Source of the DNA: Meridianimarinicoccus sp. MJW13
Lineage (GTDB): Bacteria > Pseudomonadota > Alphaproteobacteria > Rhodobacterales > Rhodobacteraceae
Assembly (NCBI RefSeq): GCF_014901205.1
Contig: NZ_JACNMU010000005.1
Span: 248,001 to 312,000 of the forward strand
Reading direction: 5' to 3'
DNA: 64,000 bases
Shown: positions 17,212-26,779 of the stretch, piece after piece
Position numbering within the stretch: the stretch's first letter is position 1
How the letters are laid out: each line of letters begins with the position of its first letter
Position numbers and translations under genes: made by a program
The notes under the pieces: model-generated
Database searches by the model: none
What the model was told of the DNA's origin: nothing
Seen by the model: only the letters and a program-made list of their open reading frames with translations

Positions 17212-18228
17212 ATGGCCACGACAGACCCCGGTATCGCCCCCTTCGGAACGCTTGCCGACGGCACGGATGTGCAAAAGGTCACCCTGAACGATGGCACGCT
17301 GAGCGTGGCGATCCTGACCTTCGGCGCCATCGTGCAGGATGTGCGTCTGGCCGGGGTGCCCCACAGCCTGACCATCGGCACCGAGGATATGGCAACCTAC
17401 GCGGGGCCCATGGCCAGCGCCGGCGGGCTGATCGGGCCGGTGGTCAATCGCATCTCGGACGGCAGTGCCGACCTGGACGGCAAGACCTATCGGTTCGAGC
17501 GCAACCAGGATGGCCAGCACACCTGCCACGCCGGCGCGGCGGGCACCCATCGCAAAGTCTGGACGCTCGCGGAGCGCACCGACACCCATGTCGAGCTGAC
17601 CCTGACCCTGCCCGACGGTGAGGGCGGGTTTCCCGGCACCCGGACGGTCACCGCGCGCTATGCGCTGACGGCCCCCGGAACGCTGGAAATGCAGGTCACC
17701 GTCACCACCGATGCCGCCACATGGATCAATTTCGCCAATCACAGCTACTGGAACCTGGATGGGACCGACACCTATGCAAGCCATCGCCTGACCATCGACG
17801 CGGAGCGCTATTGCGTGCCCGGCCCCGGCGACCTTGCCACCGGGGAGGTGCGGTCGGTTGCGGGCACGCCCTATGATTTCCGGCAGGAGCGCACCCTTGC
17901 ACCCGGGCAGGATGCCAAGCTGGATCTGAACTTCTGCCTGGCGGAGGCGCGCCGCACGCCGCGACAGGTTCTGACCCTGACCGGCGCAAGCGGGGTGCGG
18001 ATGGAACTGGAAACAACCGAGCCCGGGGTTCAAATCTATGACGCCGGTGGCATCCGCACCGGGGGCGCGGTGGGCCATCACGGCAAGACCCATGCGGCCT
18101 ATTGCGCGCTGGCCATCGAAGCCCAGGGCTGGCCCGACGCGCCAAGCCACGCGGCGTTTCCCTCGACCGTGCTGCGCCCCGGAGAGACCTATGCGCAGAT
18201 CACGCGCTGGCGGTTCGCGCAAACCTGA
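17212..18228 (+). CDS. galM: aldose 1-epimerase (mutarotase)
   Basis: 338 residues. Motifs of GalM are present: GPVVNRISDG with the active Arg region, HTCHAGAAGTH with the first catalytic His, NFANHSYWNLDG with the second, and a C-terminal ETTEPGVQIYDAGG containing the Glu/Gln position. It interconverts sugar anomers, supplying the beta form to the dehydrogenase at the head of the cluster. GGAGAG precedes the ATG, 36 bp after dgoA. No lactonase or galactonate dehydratase gene accompanies the cluster in this window. Confidence 0.93.
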   Translation: MATTDPGIAPFGTLADGTDVQKVTLNDGTLSVAILTFGAIVQDVRLAGVPHSLTIGTEDMATYAGPMASAGGLIGPVVNRISDGSADLDGKTYRFERNQDGQHTCHAGAAGTHRKVWTLAERTDTHVELTLTLPDGEGGFPGTRTVTARYALTAPGTLEMQVTVTTDAATWINFANHSYWNLDGTDTYASHRLTIDAERYCVPGPGDLATGEVRSVAGTPYDFRQERTLAPGQDAKLDLNFCLAEARRTPRQVLTLTGASGVRMELETTEPGVQIYDAGGIRTGGAVGHHGKTHAAYCALAIEAQGWPDAPSHAAFPSTVLRPGETYAQITRWRFAQT

Positions 18229-18255
18229 GCGCGGCGCGTCTGGCGGTCGGAGCGG

Positions 18256-18280
18256 TTTGAGTATTTTCGCCAAGAAGAAA
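18256..18280 (+). repeat. dispersed intergenic repeat, copy 3 (short form)
   Basis: GAGTATTTTCGCCAAGAAG with flanking T and A, 28 bp past the galM stop. Same orientation as copy 1 and differing at one position of the core (TTTTC against TTTTT). Confidence 0.85.
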
Positions 18281-18434
18281 GTGGCCGGGGATTGCCATTG
18301 GTGCGCATTATGGCGTCCGGACCAGTACGGGATATCCGCTAGGGCTTGCGCCCGCAGACCCGGCGACGCAAGGTTTTCTCCATGCAACAGTGGATCGACA
18401 CAGTGGTGACAGCGGGCCTGGGCGGGCCGGCGTC

Positions 18435-18932
18435 ATGAGCGGGCCGCGCTGGATCACCGCCGAACCGCTGACGCGGGGCGGATTTGCGCGCTACGGCGAT
18501 GTGCTGGAGGCCAGCGGGGCGCCGGATCGCTGGATCAACCAGGGGCTTTGTGGCCGCTATCACGATCACGCGCTTCTGGACTTCGGCGCGGACGGGCGCG
18601 CCGGGATCAGCCTGTTCAAGGCTGTGCCGCGCAACATGCCCTACACGCTGGACCTTGTAGAGCGGCATCCCGAGGGCAGCCAGGCCTTCCTGCCCATGTC
18701 GCTGGATCCGTTCCTGGTGACCGTGGCCGAGGATGGCCCGAACGGGCCAGAGGGGTTTCGCGCCTTCCTGACCGAACCGGGACAGGGGGTGAATTTTCAT
18801 CGCGGTGTCTGGCACGGGGTGCTGACGCCGCTGTCCGGGCCGGGGCTGTTCGCCGTGGTCGACCGCATCGGGCCGGGCCGCAATCTGGAAGAGGTTTCGC
18901 TGGACCCGCTGGTTCTGGTGACACGCGGCTAG
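18435..18932 (+). CDS. allA: ureidoglycolate lyase family protein
   Basis: 165 residues matching AllA/ureidoglycolate hydrolase: ITAEPLTRGGFARYGDVLE near the start, RYHDHALLDF, and the metal/active segment NFHRGVWHG, then FAVVDRIGPGRNLEE near the end. AllA releases glyoxylate and urea from ureidoglycolate in purine catabolism. No other allantoin genes are near, so this may be a stand-alone copy. ATG 18435 gives the family N-terminus; ribosome site is weak. The flavin reductase gene follows after 11 bp. Confidence 0.85.
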   Translation: MSGPRWITAEPLTRGGFARYGDVLEASGAPDRWINQGLCGRYHDHALLDFGADGRAGISLFKAVPRNMPYTLDLVERHPEGSQAFLPMSLDPFLVTVAEDGPNGPEGFRAFLTEPGQGVNFHRGVWHGVLTPLSGPGLFAVVDRIGPGRNLEEVSLDPLVLVTRG

Positions 18933-18943
18933 CGGGGGGGCAG

Positions 18944-19549
18944 ATGTTCTATATCCCCTCTGACGGCCACGGCCTGCCACACAACCCGTTCAACGCCATT
19001 GTGACGCCGCGCCCCATCGCCTGGGTCTCGACCCGCGACGGTGAGGGCCACGATAACCTTGCGCCCTATTCCTTCTTCAATGCGGTGGCCTATGCGCCGC
19101 CTCAGATCATGTTCGCCTCGACTTCGGAAAAGCCCGACCGTGAAGGCACCAAAGACAGCGTCGGCAACATTCGCGACACCGGGGTGTTCTGCGTCAATAT
19201 CGTGGAACACGCGATGGGCGGCGTGATGAACGCCAGTTCAGCGGCGTTGCCGCGCGGGGAAGATGAATTCGTGGTGGCGGGCGCGAACAAGGCACCTTGT
19301 GCCACCATCGATTGCCCACGCGTCGCTGAAGCGCCCGCCAGCCTGGAATGCCGCCTGATCCGGATCCTGCAACTGCCCGGCAAGGCCAACTTCACCGTGT
19401 TTGGCGAGGTCACGGGCGTGCATCTGCGCGATGATTGCCTTGTCGACGGGCGGTTCGATGTGACCCGCTACAGGCCGCTGGCGCGGATGGGCTATCGTGA
19501 CTATGCCGCCATCGACGCGGTCTTCGAACTGGCCCGTCCCGACGACTGA
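18944..19549 (+). CDS. flavin reductase family protein
   Basis: 201 residues with the flavin reductase-like split barrel: NPFNAIVTPRPIAWVSTRD at 14-32, NLAPYSFFNAVAYAPPQIMFAS, and KDSVGNIRDTGVFCVNIV. These are the FMN-binding motifs of the DIM6/NTAB family. Members reduce flavin or act as small FMN oxidoreductases; the true substrate is unknown. A G-run GGGGGGGCAG before ATG 18944 serves as ribosome site. Probably cotranscribed with the allA-like gene. Confidence 0.88.
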   Translation: MFYIPSDGHGLPHNPFNAIVTPRPIAWVSTRDGEGHDNLAPYSFFNAVAYAPPQIMFASTSEKPDREGTKDSVGNIRDTGVFCVNIVEHAMGGVMNASSAALPRGEDEFVVAGANKAPCATIDCPRVAEAPASLECRLIRILQLPGKANFTVFGEVTGVHLRDDCLVDGRFDVTRYRPLARMGYRDYAAIDAVFELARPDD

Positions 19550-19620
19550 TACGCAGCGATTGCCCGCACCCGACCCCGGTGCCATAGTTCCCCCGGAACA
19601 GTCAGAAGGGACCCGTCAGG

Positions 19621-20499
<879 letters not shown>

Positions 20500-20596
20500 C
20501 ACCTGCGACCCTGCCAACGGTTGGCGCAGAAGGTGCCGCCCCTTATCCCGTTCGGGGTGCTTCTGCCCGGGCGCCGAAGAAGCAGAGGATCTGGCG

Positions 20597-21130
20597 ATGA
20601 CCGAGACCGTGCAAGACTTCATCCGCACCATTCCCGACTTCCCGCATGACGGGATCATGTTTCGCGACGTGACCACCCTGTTTGGCCATCCGCGCGGCTT
20701 TCGCATGGCGGTGGACCAGTTGCTGTCGCCCTATGCCGGACAGCGGATCGACCTGGTGGTGGGGCTGGAAGCCCGCGGCTTCATCTTGGGCGGCGCGGTG
20801 GCGCATCAGCTTTCGGCCGGCTTCGTGCCGGTGCGCAAGAAGGGCAAGCTGCCGGCCGCGACCCTGTCCGAGGACTATACGCTGGAATACGGCAGCGCCA
20901 CGGTCGAGATCCACGATGATGCCATCGCCGCGGGCCAGACCGTGCTGATCGTCGATGACCTGCTGGCCACCGGCGGCACCGCCGAGGCCGGGATCAAGTT
21001 GGTGGAACGGCTGGGCGGCAACATCATCGGCTGCGCCTTCGTGGTGGACCTTCCCGATCTGGGCGGCCGCGCCCGGCTTGAGAAGATGGGGATGCCGGTG
21101 CATGCCCTGTGCAGCTACGCCGGGGACTGA
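20597..21130 (+). CDS. apt: adenine phosphoribosyltransferase
   Basis: 177 residues, typical for the family. [13 protein letters not shown], the hood segment [23 protein letters not shown], and the PRPP-binding [16 protein letters not shown] are all present. It converts adenine and PRPP to AMP in the cytoplasm. AGAGGA lies before the ATG. Pairing with mtnP makes a short methylthioadenosine-salvage unit. Confidence 0.96.
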   Translation: MTETVQDFIRTIPDFPHDGIMFRDVTTLFGHPRGFRMAVDQLLSPYAGQRIDLVVGLEARGFILGGAVAHQLSAGFVPVRKKGKLPAATLSEDYTLEYGSATVEIHDDAIAAGQTVLIVDDLLATGGTAEAGIKLVERLGGNIIGCAFVVDLPDLGGRARLEKMGMPVHALCSYAGD

Positions 21131-21241
21131 CCGGCGCGGTGGCCGCCGGGAAACCTGAAGGCTTGCCATCGCGGACGAAGGGGGCAGCGCACTGGGACAA
21201 CGCCCAGAAGTCTGAAGCCCCTTGCTGAGGAAGGGAAGCTG
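21131..21241. other. convergent gap with nested hairpins
   Basis: Lies between the 3' ends of apt and the FAD-linked oxidase gene. CCGGCG (21131-21136) pairs with CGCCGG (21144-21149) right behind the apt stop. Further on, 21179-21185 pairs with 21217-21223, and inside it CTGGG (21192-21196) pairs with CCCAG (21203-21207). No T tract follows either hairpin. It may act as a terminator pair or as a 3' structural element; its function is not shown. Confidence 0.4.
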
Positions 21242-22663
21242 CTATTCCGCCGCCAGAACCGCGCCCGGGTTCATGATGCCGCGCGGGTCCAGCGCCCGCT
21301 TGATCGCCCGCAGGGCCGCCAGTCGCGCCGGATCGCCATAGCGTTGCAGATCGTCCACCTTCAGACGCCCGATGCCATGCTCGGCACTGACCGAGCCGTC
21401 GAATTCGTGCACCAGATCATGGACCGCGCGCATGATGGCGCCCTTGCGGTCCTTGTAGGTCTCGCGCGCCTCGCCCATGGGCGGGAACACGTTGTAATGC
21501 AGGTTGCCGTCGCCCAGATGTCCGAAGCAATTGACCCGGAACGGTCCCAGCGCCGCGATCACCTCATCGCCCCGTGCGATGAAGTCGGGCAGCGCTGCCA
21601 GCGGCACCGACACATCGTGCGACGAGATCGCGCCGATCTTCTTGTTGGCCTCGGGGATGCTCTCGCGCAGGGTCCAGAACTCGGCCCGCTGGCCATCGGA
21701 CAGGGCGATGCGGCCATCGCTGACCAGATCGCGCTCGAAGGCGGCCTCAAAGATCGTGGCCAGCGCCTCTTCGGGATCGCCGGGACCGGTGAAGCCAAGT
21801 TCGACCAGCACCGACCATGCGGGCGGCGCATCGAAAGGCTGGCGCACTTGCGGCATGGTTTCAGCCAGGAATTCCAGCCCCTGCTGCGACATCAGTTCGA
21901 AGGCGCTGATCGCCTCGCCCACCTCGGCGCGGGTCAGGGCCAACAGGTTCAGCGCGGCCTGCGGATCGGGCACCACGAAGATCGCCGTGGCCTCGGCGCG
22001 GGGTTTTGGAAACAGCCGCAGCGAGGCCGCCGTGATGACCCCGAGCGTGCCCTCCGAGCCGATCAGAAGGTTGCGCAGATCATAGCCGGTGTTGTCCTTG
22101 CGCAGCGCGCTCAGCCCGTGCCAGATCGATCCGTCCGGCAGCACCGCCTCAAGACCCAGACACAGGTCGCGGGCATTGCCATAGCGCAGCACGTTCACCC
22201 CGCCTGCATTGGTCGCCAGATTGCCGCCGATCCGGCAGGAGCCCTGCGCGGCAAGGCTGAGGGGGAACAGCAGGCCGGCGTCGCGCGCGGCGTCCTGCAC
22301 GTCCTGCAGGATCGCGCCGGCCTCGGCCACCAGCACGCCAGACGGCGCATCCAGCGACCGGATCGCGGTCATCCGTTCCAGCGAGAGCAACAGCGGCGCC
22401 GGGCCATCGGCCATCACCTGCCCGCCCACCAGACCGGTGCCGCCGCCGTATGGCACCACCGGCACCGACAGGTCAGAGGCCGCGCGCACCACTTCGGCCA
22501 CGCCCTCGACCGTGTCCGGCGCGACCACGGCGCAGGCATGGCCGATGTAGGCCCCACGGGGTTCTTCCAGATAGGCAGGGCCCAATGGACGAAACGCCGC
22601 CTTGGGAAGGGTCCGGTTCAACCTGTCCAACACTTGGCGGGCCGCAGGAGAAATGTCAGTCAT
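21242..22663 (-). CDS. FAD-binding 2-hydroxyacid dehydrogenase (GlcD/LDHD/D2HGDH type)
   Basis: 473 residues of the PCMH-type FAD family. VPVVPYGGGTGLVGGQV is the FAD pyrophosphate loop, CRIGGNLATNAGGVNVLRYGNARD the second FAD segment, and the C-terminal half has FGHLGDGNLHYNV and SAEHGIGRLK, the metal/substrate motifs of D-2-hydroxyacid dehydrogenases. Likely substrates are D-2-hydroxyglutarate, D-lactate or glycolate; sequence alone does not decide. ATG 22663 is preferred; a GTG at 22669 is in frame. The start overlaps the upstream MBL-fold gene by 8 bp, so the two are cotranscribed. Confidence 0.9.
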   Translation of the reverse strand: MTDISPAARQVLDRLNRTLPKAAFRPLGPAYLEEPRGAYIGHACAVVAPDTVEGVAEVVRAASDLSVPVVPYGGGTGLVGGQVMADGPAPLLLSLERMTAIRSLDAPSGVLVAEAGAILQDVQDAARDAGLLFPLSLAAQGSCRIGGNLATNAGGVNVLRYGNARDLCLGLEAVLPDGSIWHGLSALRKDNTGYDLRNLLIGSEGTLGVITAASLRLFPKPRAEATAIFVVPDPQAALNLLALTRAEVGEAISAFELMSQQGLEFLAETMPQVRQPFDAPPAWSVLVELGFTGPGDPEEALATIFEAAFERDLVSDGRIALSDGQRAEFWTLRESIPEANKKIGAISSHDVSVPLAALPDFIARGDEVIAALGPFRVNCFGHLGDGNLHYNVFPPMGEARETYKDRKGAIMRAVHDLVHEFDGSVSAEHGIGRLKVDDLQRYGDPARLAALRAIKRALDPRGIMNPGAVLAAE

Positions 22664-23489
22664 CGTCACTCAAATACGCCGGTTGCAAGACCATGACCGT
22701 AGGCCGTTGCGGCAAGCTGCGCAACGAGACTTCAAGGTCCGGGCCACCCACACGATCGATCTCGAACTTGTCCTGCATTCCGGCAAGGAACACCGACAGG
22801 GTGCCGTCGCCGAACCAATGCATGGGGATCACGATCGACGCGCGCAGCCGCGTCAGAACCCGGATCATCGACGGCAGGTCCAGCGTGTTGCCGCCATCCA
22901 CCGGCGCCATCACCACGTCCAGGCGTCCCAGCGCCGCGAATTGCTCGTCGGTGGGCACGTGATGCAGATGGCCCAGATGGCCGATGCACAGGCCTGCGAC
23001 CTCGAACACGAAGATGGAATTGCCGTCCTCGCCGCTTTCCACCCCGCCCGACCACGACCTTATGTCGGTGGACACCGACCGGACCAGCATCTCGCCCAGA
23101 TCCAGGTGATGATCCGCCGGCCCGCCATCGGGGTTCCAGCCCGGCAGCACATGGGGAATGCGCGGATCGGGCAGTGCTGTCCAATGGGAACTGTGGGCGC
23201 GATTCATGGTCGCCACGTCGGGCACGAAATCGGTGTTGCCCAGAAAGCCGGTGTAGTCGGTCACCGCTGTCGTCCCGCCCTTCCCCCGGATCAGGAAACT
23301 GGCGTGGGCGACATAGCGCAGGCGTACGGTGTAATCCGGCAGCGGATCGGTAAAGGCCGCGCGATACAGGTAGACCCCGCCGGGCAGGTTCTGAACCAGC
23401 GAGATGCAATGGCTGGGGCGGCGATCCTGCGCCTGCAGCGGGTTGGCCAGCAACAGGATCAGGGCAAGGGCAAGACGGATCAGGGGCAT
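22656..23489 (-). CDS. secreted MBL-fold (UlaG-like) protein
   Basis: 277 residues with an N-terminal signal peptide (LIRLALALILLLANPLQAQ) and a beta-lactamase-fold body: RYVAHASFLIRG, GNTDFVPDVATMNRAHSSHW, GHLGHLHHVP and VIPMHWFG. The usual HxHxDH metal motif is altered to AHSSHW, but several histidines remain. Periplasmic location is likely; activity unknown. The perfect GGAGGT at 23497-23502 fixes ATG 23489. It runs into the 2-hydroxyacid dehydrogenase gene with an 8-bp overlap. Confidence 0.8.
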   Translation of the reverse strand: MPLIRLALALILLLANPLQAQDRRPSHCISLVQNLPGGVYLYRAAFTDPLPDYTVRLRYVAHASFLIRGKGGTTAVTDYTGFLGNTDFVPDVATMNRAHSSHWTALPDPRIPHVLPGWNPDGGPADHHLDLGEMLVRSVSTDIRSWSGGVESGEDGNSIFVFEVAGLCIGHLGHLHHVPTDEQFAALGRLDVVMAPVDGGNTLDLPSMIRVLTRLRASIVIPMHWFGDGTLSVFLAGMQDKFEIDRVGGPDLEVSLRSLPQRPTVMVLQPAYLSDDD

Positions 23490-23541
23490 GGGGGCGACCT
23501 CCGGGCTGTATGCCGAAAGGGTAGCACGAATTGCCCCGGCG

Positions 23542-24129
23542 TCACGTTGCGGAGGAGCGTCCCCGCCGGTCGCCGCGCAGATTGGCGTAAAGCACATGGT
23601 TGCGCCAGCGCCCGTTGATCTGCAGATAGCTTTGCGCAACGCCCTCGTACTTGAAGCCCGAAACCTCCAGCACCCGGCGCGAGGCGGCGTTTTCCGGCAG
23701 GCAGGCGGCTTCGATCCGGCTCAGGTCCATCTGGGTGAAGGCGTGATGGGTGACGGCGCGGATTGCCTCGCGCATGTAGCCCTGTCCGGCGAATCTCTCG
23801 GCGATCCAGTAGCCCAGCGTGCCGGCCTGCGCCGGGCCACGGCGGATGTTGTCCAGGGTCAGCGCGCCCAGCAGCGCACCGCTGTCGCGGTCGGTCAGAA
23901 ACAGCGGCAGGGCCGTGCCGTTCGAGATGCTGCGCTGCACCCAGTGGATACGGTTGGAAAAGCCACGCTTGGTCAGATGGTCGGCGGACCAGGTCGGTTC
24001 CCAGGGTTTCAGGTAGGCGGCGCTTTGGCGGCGCAACTCGCACCATTCGACAAAATCGGCCATCGCCGGAGGCCGCAGTCGCATCCGTTCGGATTCGATC
24101 TGAACCTGACGCCGCGCCAGCCGGATCAT
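23542..24129 (-). CDS. GNAT N-acetyltransferase, RimJ type
   Basis: 195 residues. A RimJ/RimL-type acetyltransferase: ERMRLRPPAMADFVEWCELRR, then AGTLGYWIAERFAGQGYMREAIRAV, the acetyl-CoA-binding QGYxxEA segment, and IEAACLPENAASRRVLEVSGFKYEG. RimJ acetylates ribosomal protein S5 in E. coli, but homologues differ in target. The ATG overlaps the M16 peptidase stop as ATGA, ending the chain that begins at ctaC. Confidence 0.9.
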   Translation of the reverse strand: MIRLARRQVQIESERMRLRPPAMADFVEWCELRRQSAAYLKPWEPTWSADHLTKRGFSNRIHWVQRSISNGTALPLFLTDRDSGALLGALTLDNIRRGPAQAGTLGYWIAERFAGQGYMREAIRAVTHHAFTQMDLSRIEAACLPENAASRRVLEVSGFKYEGVAQSYLQINGRWRNHVLYANLRGDRRGRSSAT

Positions 24130-25388
24130 GCGGCCAGCCGGGCCCTGAGATCATCCAGGCGCGGCGCATTGCCCACCGGGCCATAGAGCGCCTGCGCCAC
24201 CGGGGCCTGCGACACCAGACGGTTGCCATAGTCGCGCAGCTTGTCGGCATTCACCCCGTCGATCAGGGCAATGGTTTCCTCAAGATCGGGCACCCGGTCC
24301 CAGATCGACACCAGCCGCGCCAGCCGTTCGGCGCGCGACGACGGGCTTTCCAACCCCATCAGCAAGCCCGCTTTCATCTGGGCGCGGGCGCGGTTGACCT
24401 CGTCGGGCCGCAGCCCGTCGGCGGCCTTGCGCAACTCTTCGATGGTCAGTTCGGCCAAAGCACCCACGTCGCCTTCGCTGGTGCCCGCATAGATCGTGGT
24501 CATGCCGGTGTCGGCATAGGCCGAGGCCTGCGCGAAGATCGAATAGCACAGCCCGCGCTTTTCGCGCACTTCCTGGAACAGGCGCGAGGACATGCCGCCG
24601 CCAAGCGCCGTGGCAAAGACCTGCGCGGTGTAGATCTCATCCTCGCGGTAGCTGGGGCCTTCCAGCGCCAGGGTGAAATGCACCTGCTCCAGCGCCTTTT
24701 CCTGCCGCTTTTCGCCATAGGCAAAGCGTGCCGGTTCCGGGGTGCTGGACAGAACCGGTGACAGATGGCCGAACAGACGCTCGGCCTCGCGCACGATGGC
24801 GTCGTGATCCACCGCCCCGGCCGCCGAAAGGATCATCTGCCCCGGCCCGTAGCGTTCACCCACGAAGCCGAACAGATCCTCGCGCGAGAAGCCTTCCACA
24901 TGGGAGGTTTCGCCAAGGATGGTGCGGCCCAGCGGCTGGTCGGGATAGGCGGCTTCCTGAAGCCAGTCGAAAACGATGTCGTCGGGGGTGTCCAGTGCCT
25001 GCCCGATCTCCTGCAGGATGACGCCGCGCTCGACCTCGATCTCGGCGGGATCAAACACCGGGTTCAGCACGATGTCGGAAATCACGTCCAGCGCCAGCAT
25101 CACGTCTTCTTCAAGGATGCGGGCGTAATAGGCGGTCATCTCGCGCGATGTATAGGCGTTGATATAGCCGCCCACATCCTCGATCGCCTCGGCGATTTGC
25201 AGCGGACTGCGGGTCTTGGTGCCCTTGAACGCCATGTGTTCGAGGAAATGCGCGATGCCATTCTGCTCGGGGCGCTCGTGGCGGCCGCCGGCGGCGATCC
25301 ACAGCCCCAGCGAGGCTGATTTCAGCCCCGCCATCCGTTCGGTGACGATACGAAGCCCGTTGGGCAAACGATGGATCTGAACAGTCAC
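24126..25388 (-). CDS. M16 family zinc peptidase
   Basis: 420 residues, similar to mitochondrial processing peptidase beta subunit and bacterial M16B peptidases. The inverted zinc motif HFLEH is at 47-51 with the distal Glu in the EVERGVILQE segment near 130. The C-terminal half has the GMSSRLFQEVREKRGLCYSI motif of the second domain. The start is GTG at 25388, overlapping the thrC stop as GTGA. The thrC-M16-GNAT order is common in Rhodobacterales. Substrate unknown. Confidence 0.93.
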   Translation of the reverse strand: MTVQIHRLPNGLRIVTERMAGLKSASLGLWIAAGGRHERPEQNGIAHFLEHMAFKGTKTRSPLQIAEAIEDVGGYINAYTSREMTAYYARILEEDVMLALDVISDIVLNPVFDPAEIEVERGVILQEIGQALDTPDDIVFDWLQEAAYPDQPLGRTILGETSHVEGFSREDLFGFVGERYGPGQMILSAAGAVDHDAIVREAERLFGHLSPVLSSTPEPARFAYGEKRQEKALEQVHFTLALEGPSYREDEIYTAQVFATALGGGMSSRLFQEVREKRGLCYSIFAQASAYADTGMTTIYAGTSEGDVGALAELTIEELRKAADGLRPDEVNRARAQMKAGLLMGLESPSSRAERLARLVSIWDRVPDLEETIALIDGVNADKLRDYGNRLVSQAPVAQALYGPVGNAPRLDDLRARLAA

Positions 25389-26776
25389 GCGGAAATCTTC
25401 TCCTCAATCAATGCCTCAAGCGCGGCCAGATCATTGGTACAATCGGTCACGCGTTCCGGACGCTCATACAGGTCCGCCATGCGCTTGGGAAGTGCCGGGC
25501 TGACGCCGCAGGCGGCCTCGACCGCAGCGGGAAATTTCGCCGGATGCGCGGTGGCCAGGGTGATCATCGGCACCCCCGGCCGAACGGCCTCTTCGGCCAC
25601 TTTCACACCCACCGCGCTGTGCGGACACAACACCTCTCCGGTATGCACAAAGCTGCGGGCGATGGTGGCGGTGGTTTCGTCTTCCGAGGCGCGACCGCTG
25701 TCGAAATGCTCCCTCAGGAACTCCAGCGCGCCCTGGCTGACGCGGAATTCGCCGCCCTGCCCCAGATCGGCCATCTGCTGGGCCACGGCCTCGCCGTCGC
25801 GGCCATAGGCATCGAACAGGACCCGTTCGAAATTCGACGACACCTGGATGTCCATCGACGGGCTGATCGAGGGCACCACGGCTTCCTTGGTATAGGCCCC
25901 GGTTTCCAGCGTGCGGTGCAGTATGTCGTTCTGGTTGGTGGCGATCACCAGCCGGTCGATGGGCAGGCCCATCTTCTGTGCCACGTAGCCTGCAAAGATA
26001 TCGCCGAAGTTGCCGGTGGGCACGGTGAAGCTGACCTTGCGATGCGGCGCGCCCAGAGCGGTCGCCGACGAGAAGTAATAGACAACCTGCGCCAGCACCC
26101 GCGCCCAGTTGATCGAGTTCACCCCGGCCAGTTTCACCCGGTCGCGGAAGTCGAAATCGTTGAACATGTCCTTCACGCGGGCCTGGCAATCGTCGAAATC
26201 GCCCTCGACGGCGATGGCGTGGACATTGCTTTCCGACGGCGTGGTCATCTGGCGGCGCTGCACTTCGGACACGCGGCCCTGAGGGAACAGGATCACCACA
26301 TCCACCGCGTCCAGCCCCCGGAATGCCTCGATCGCGGCGGAACCGGTGTCGCCCGAGGTCGCGCCGATGATCGTCACCCGCTCTCCGCGGCGGCCAAGGG
26401 CCACCTCGAACAACTGGCCGATCATCTGCATGGCGAAATCCTTGAAGGCCAGCGTCGGACCGTGGAACAGTTCCAGCAGGAAATGGTCAGGACCCAGTTG
26501 CACCAGCGGCGCGCGGGCGTCATGGCCGAAGCCGTCATAGGCGCGGGCAATGATCTGGCGGAACTCGTCGTCGGTGAAGCTGTCGCCCAGGTAAGGTTTC
26601 ATCACCCGGAAGGCGATTTCCTCATAGGGCTGGCCGGCCATCGCCGCGATCTCGTCTGCGGTGAAGGTCGGGATGGTTTCGGGCACATACAGACCGCCGT
26701 CGCGCGCCAGCCCGGTCAGCATGGCCTCTTCGAAGCTGAGGATCGGGGCCTTCCCCCGGGTTGAGACATACTGCAT
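25385..26776 (-). CDS. thrC: threonine synthase
   Basis: 463 residues. MQYVSTRGKAPILSFEEA is the typical start, and the PLP lysine is Lys112 in LAFKDFAMQ. GATSGDTGSAAIEAF is the phosphate-binding loop and VPTGNFGDIFAGYVA a later conserved segment. It converts O-phosphohomoserine to threonine. The short gap to surf1 (3 bp) and the overlap with the M16 gene put it within the ctaC transcript unit. Confidence 0.96.
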   Translation of the reverse strand: MQYVSTRGKAPILSFEEAMLTGLARDGGLYVPETIPTFTADEIAAMAGQPYEEIAFRVMKPYLGDSFTDDEFRQIIARAYDGFGHDARAPLVQLGPDHFLLELFHGPTLAFKDFAMQMIGQLFEVALGRRGERVTIIGATSGDTGSAAIEAFRGLDAVDVVILFPQGRVSEVQRRQMTTPSESNVHAIAVEGDFDDCQARVKDMFNDFDFRDRVKLAGVNSINWARVLAQVVYYFSSATALGAPHRKVSFTVPTGNFGDIFAGYVAQKMGLPIDRLVIATNQNDILHRTLETGAYTKEAVVPSISPSMDIQVSSNFERVLFDAYGRDGEAVAQQMADLGQGGEFRVSQGALEFLREHFDSGRASEDETTATIARSFVHTGEVLCPHSAVGVKVAEEAVRPGVPMITLATAHPAKFPAAVEAACGVSPALPKRMADLYERPERVTDCTNDLAALEALIEEKISA

Positions 26777-26779
26777 CGG

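Noticed and set aside
16456-18387. Minus-strand open frame of about 643 codons opposite dgoA and galM
   Set aside because: Antisense shadow of two well-supported enzymes; crosses the intergenic repeat and lacks any domain.
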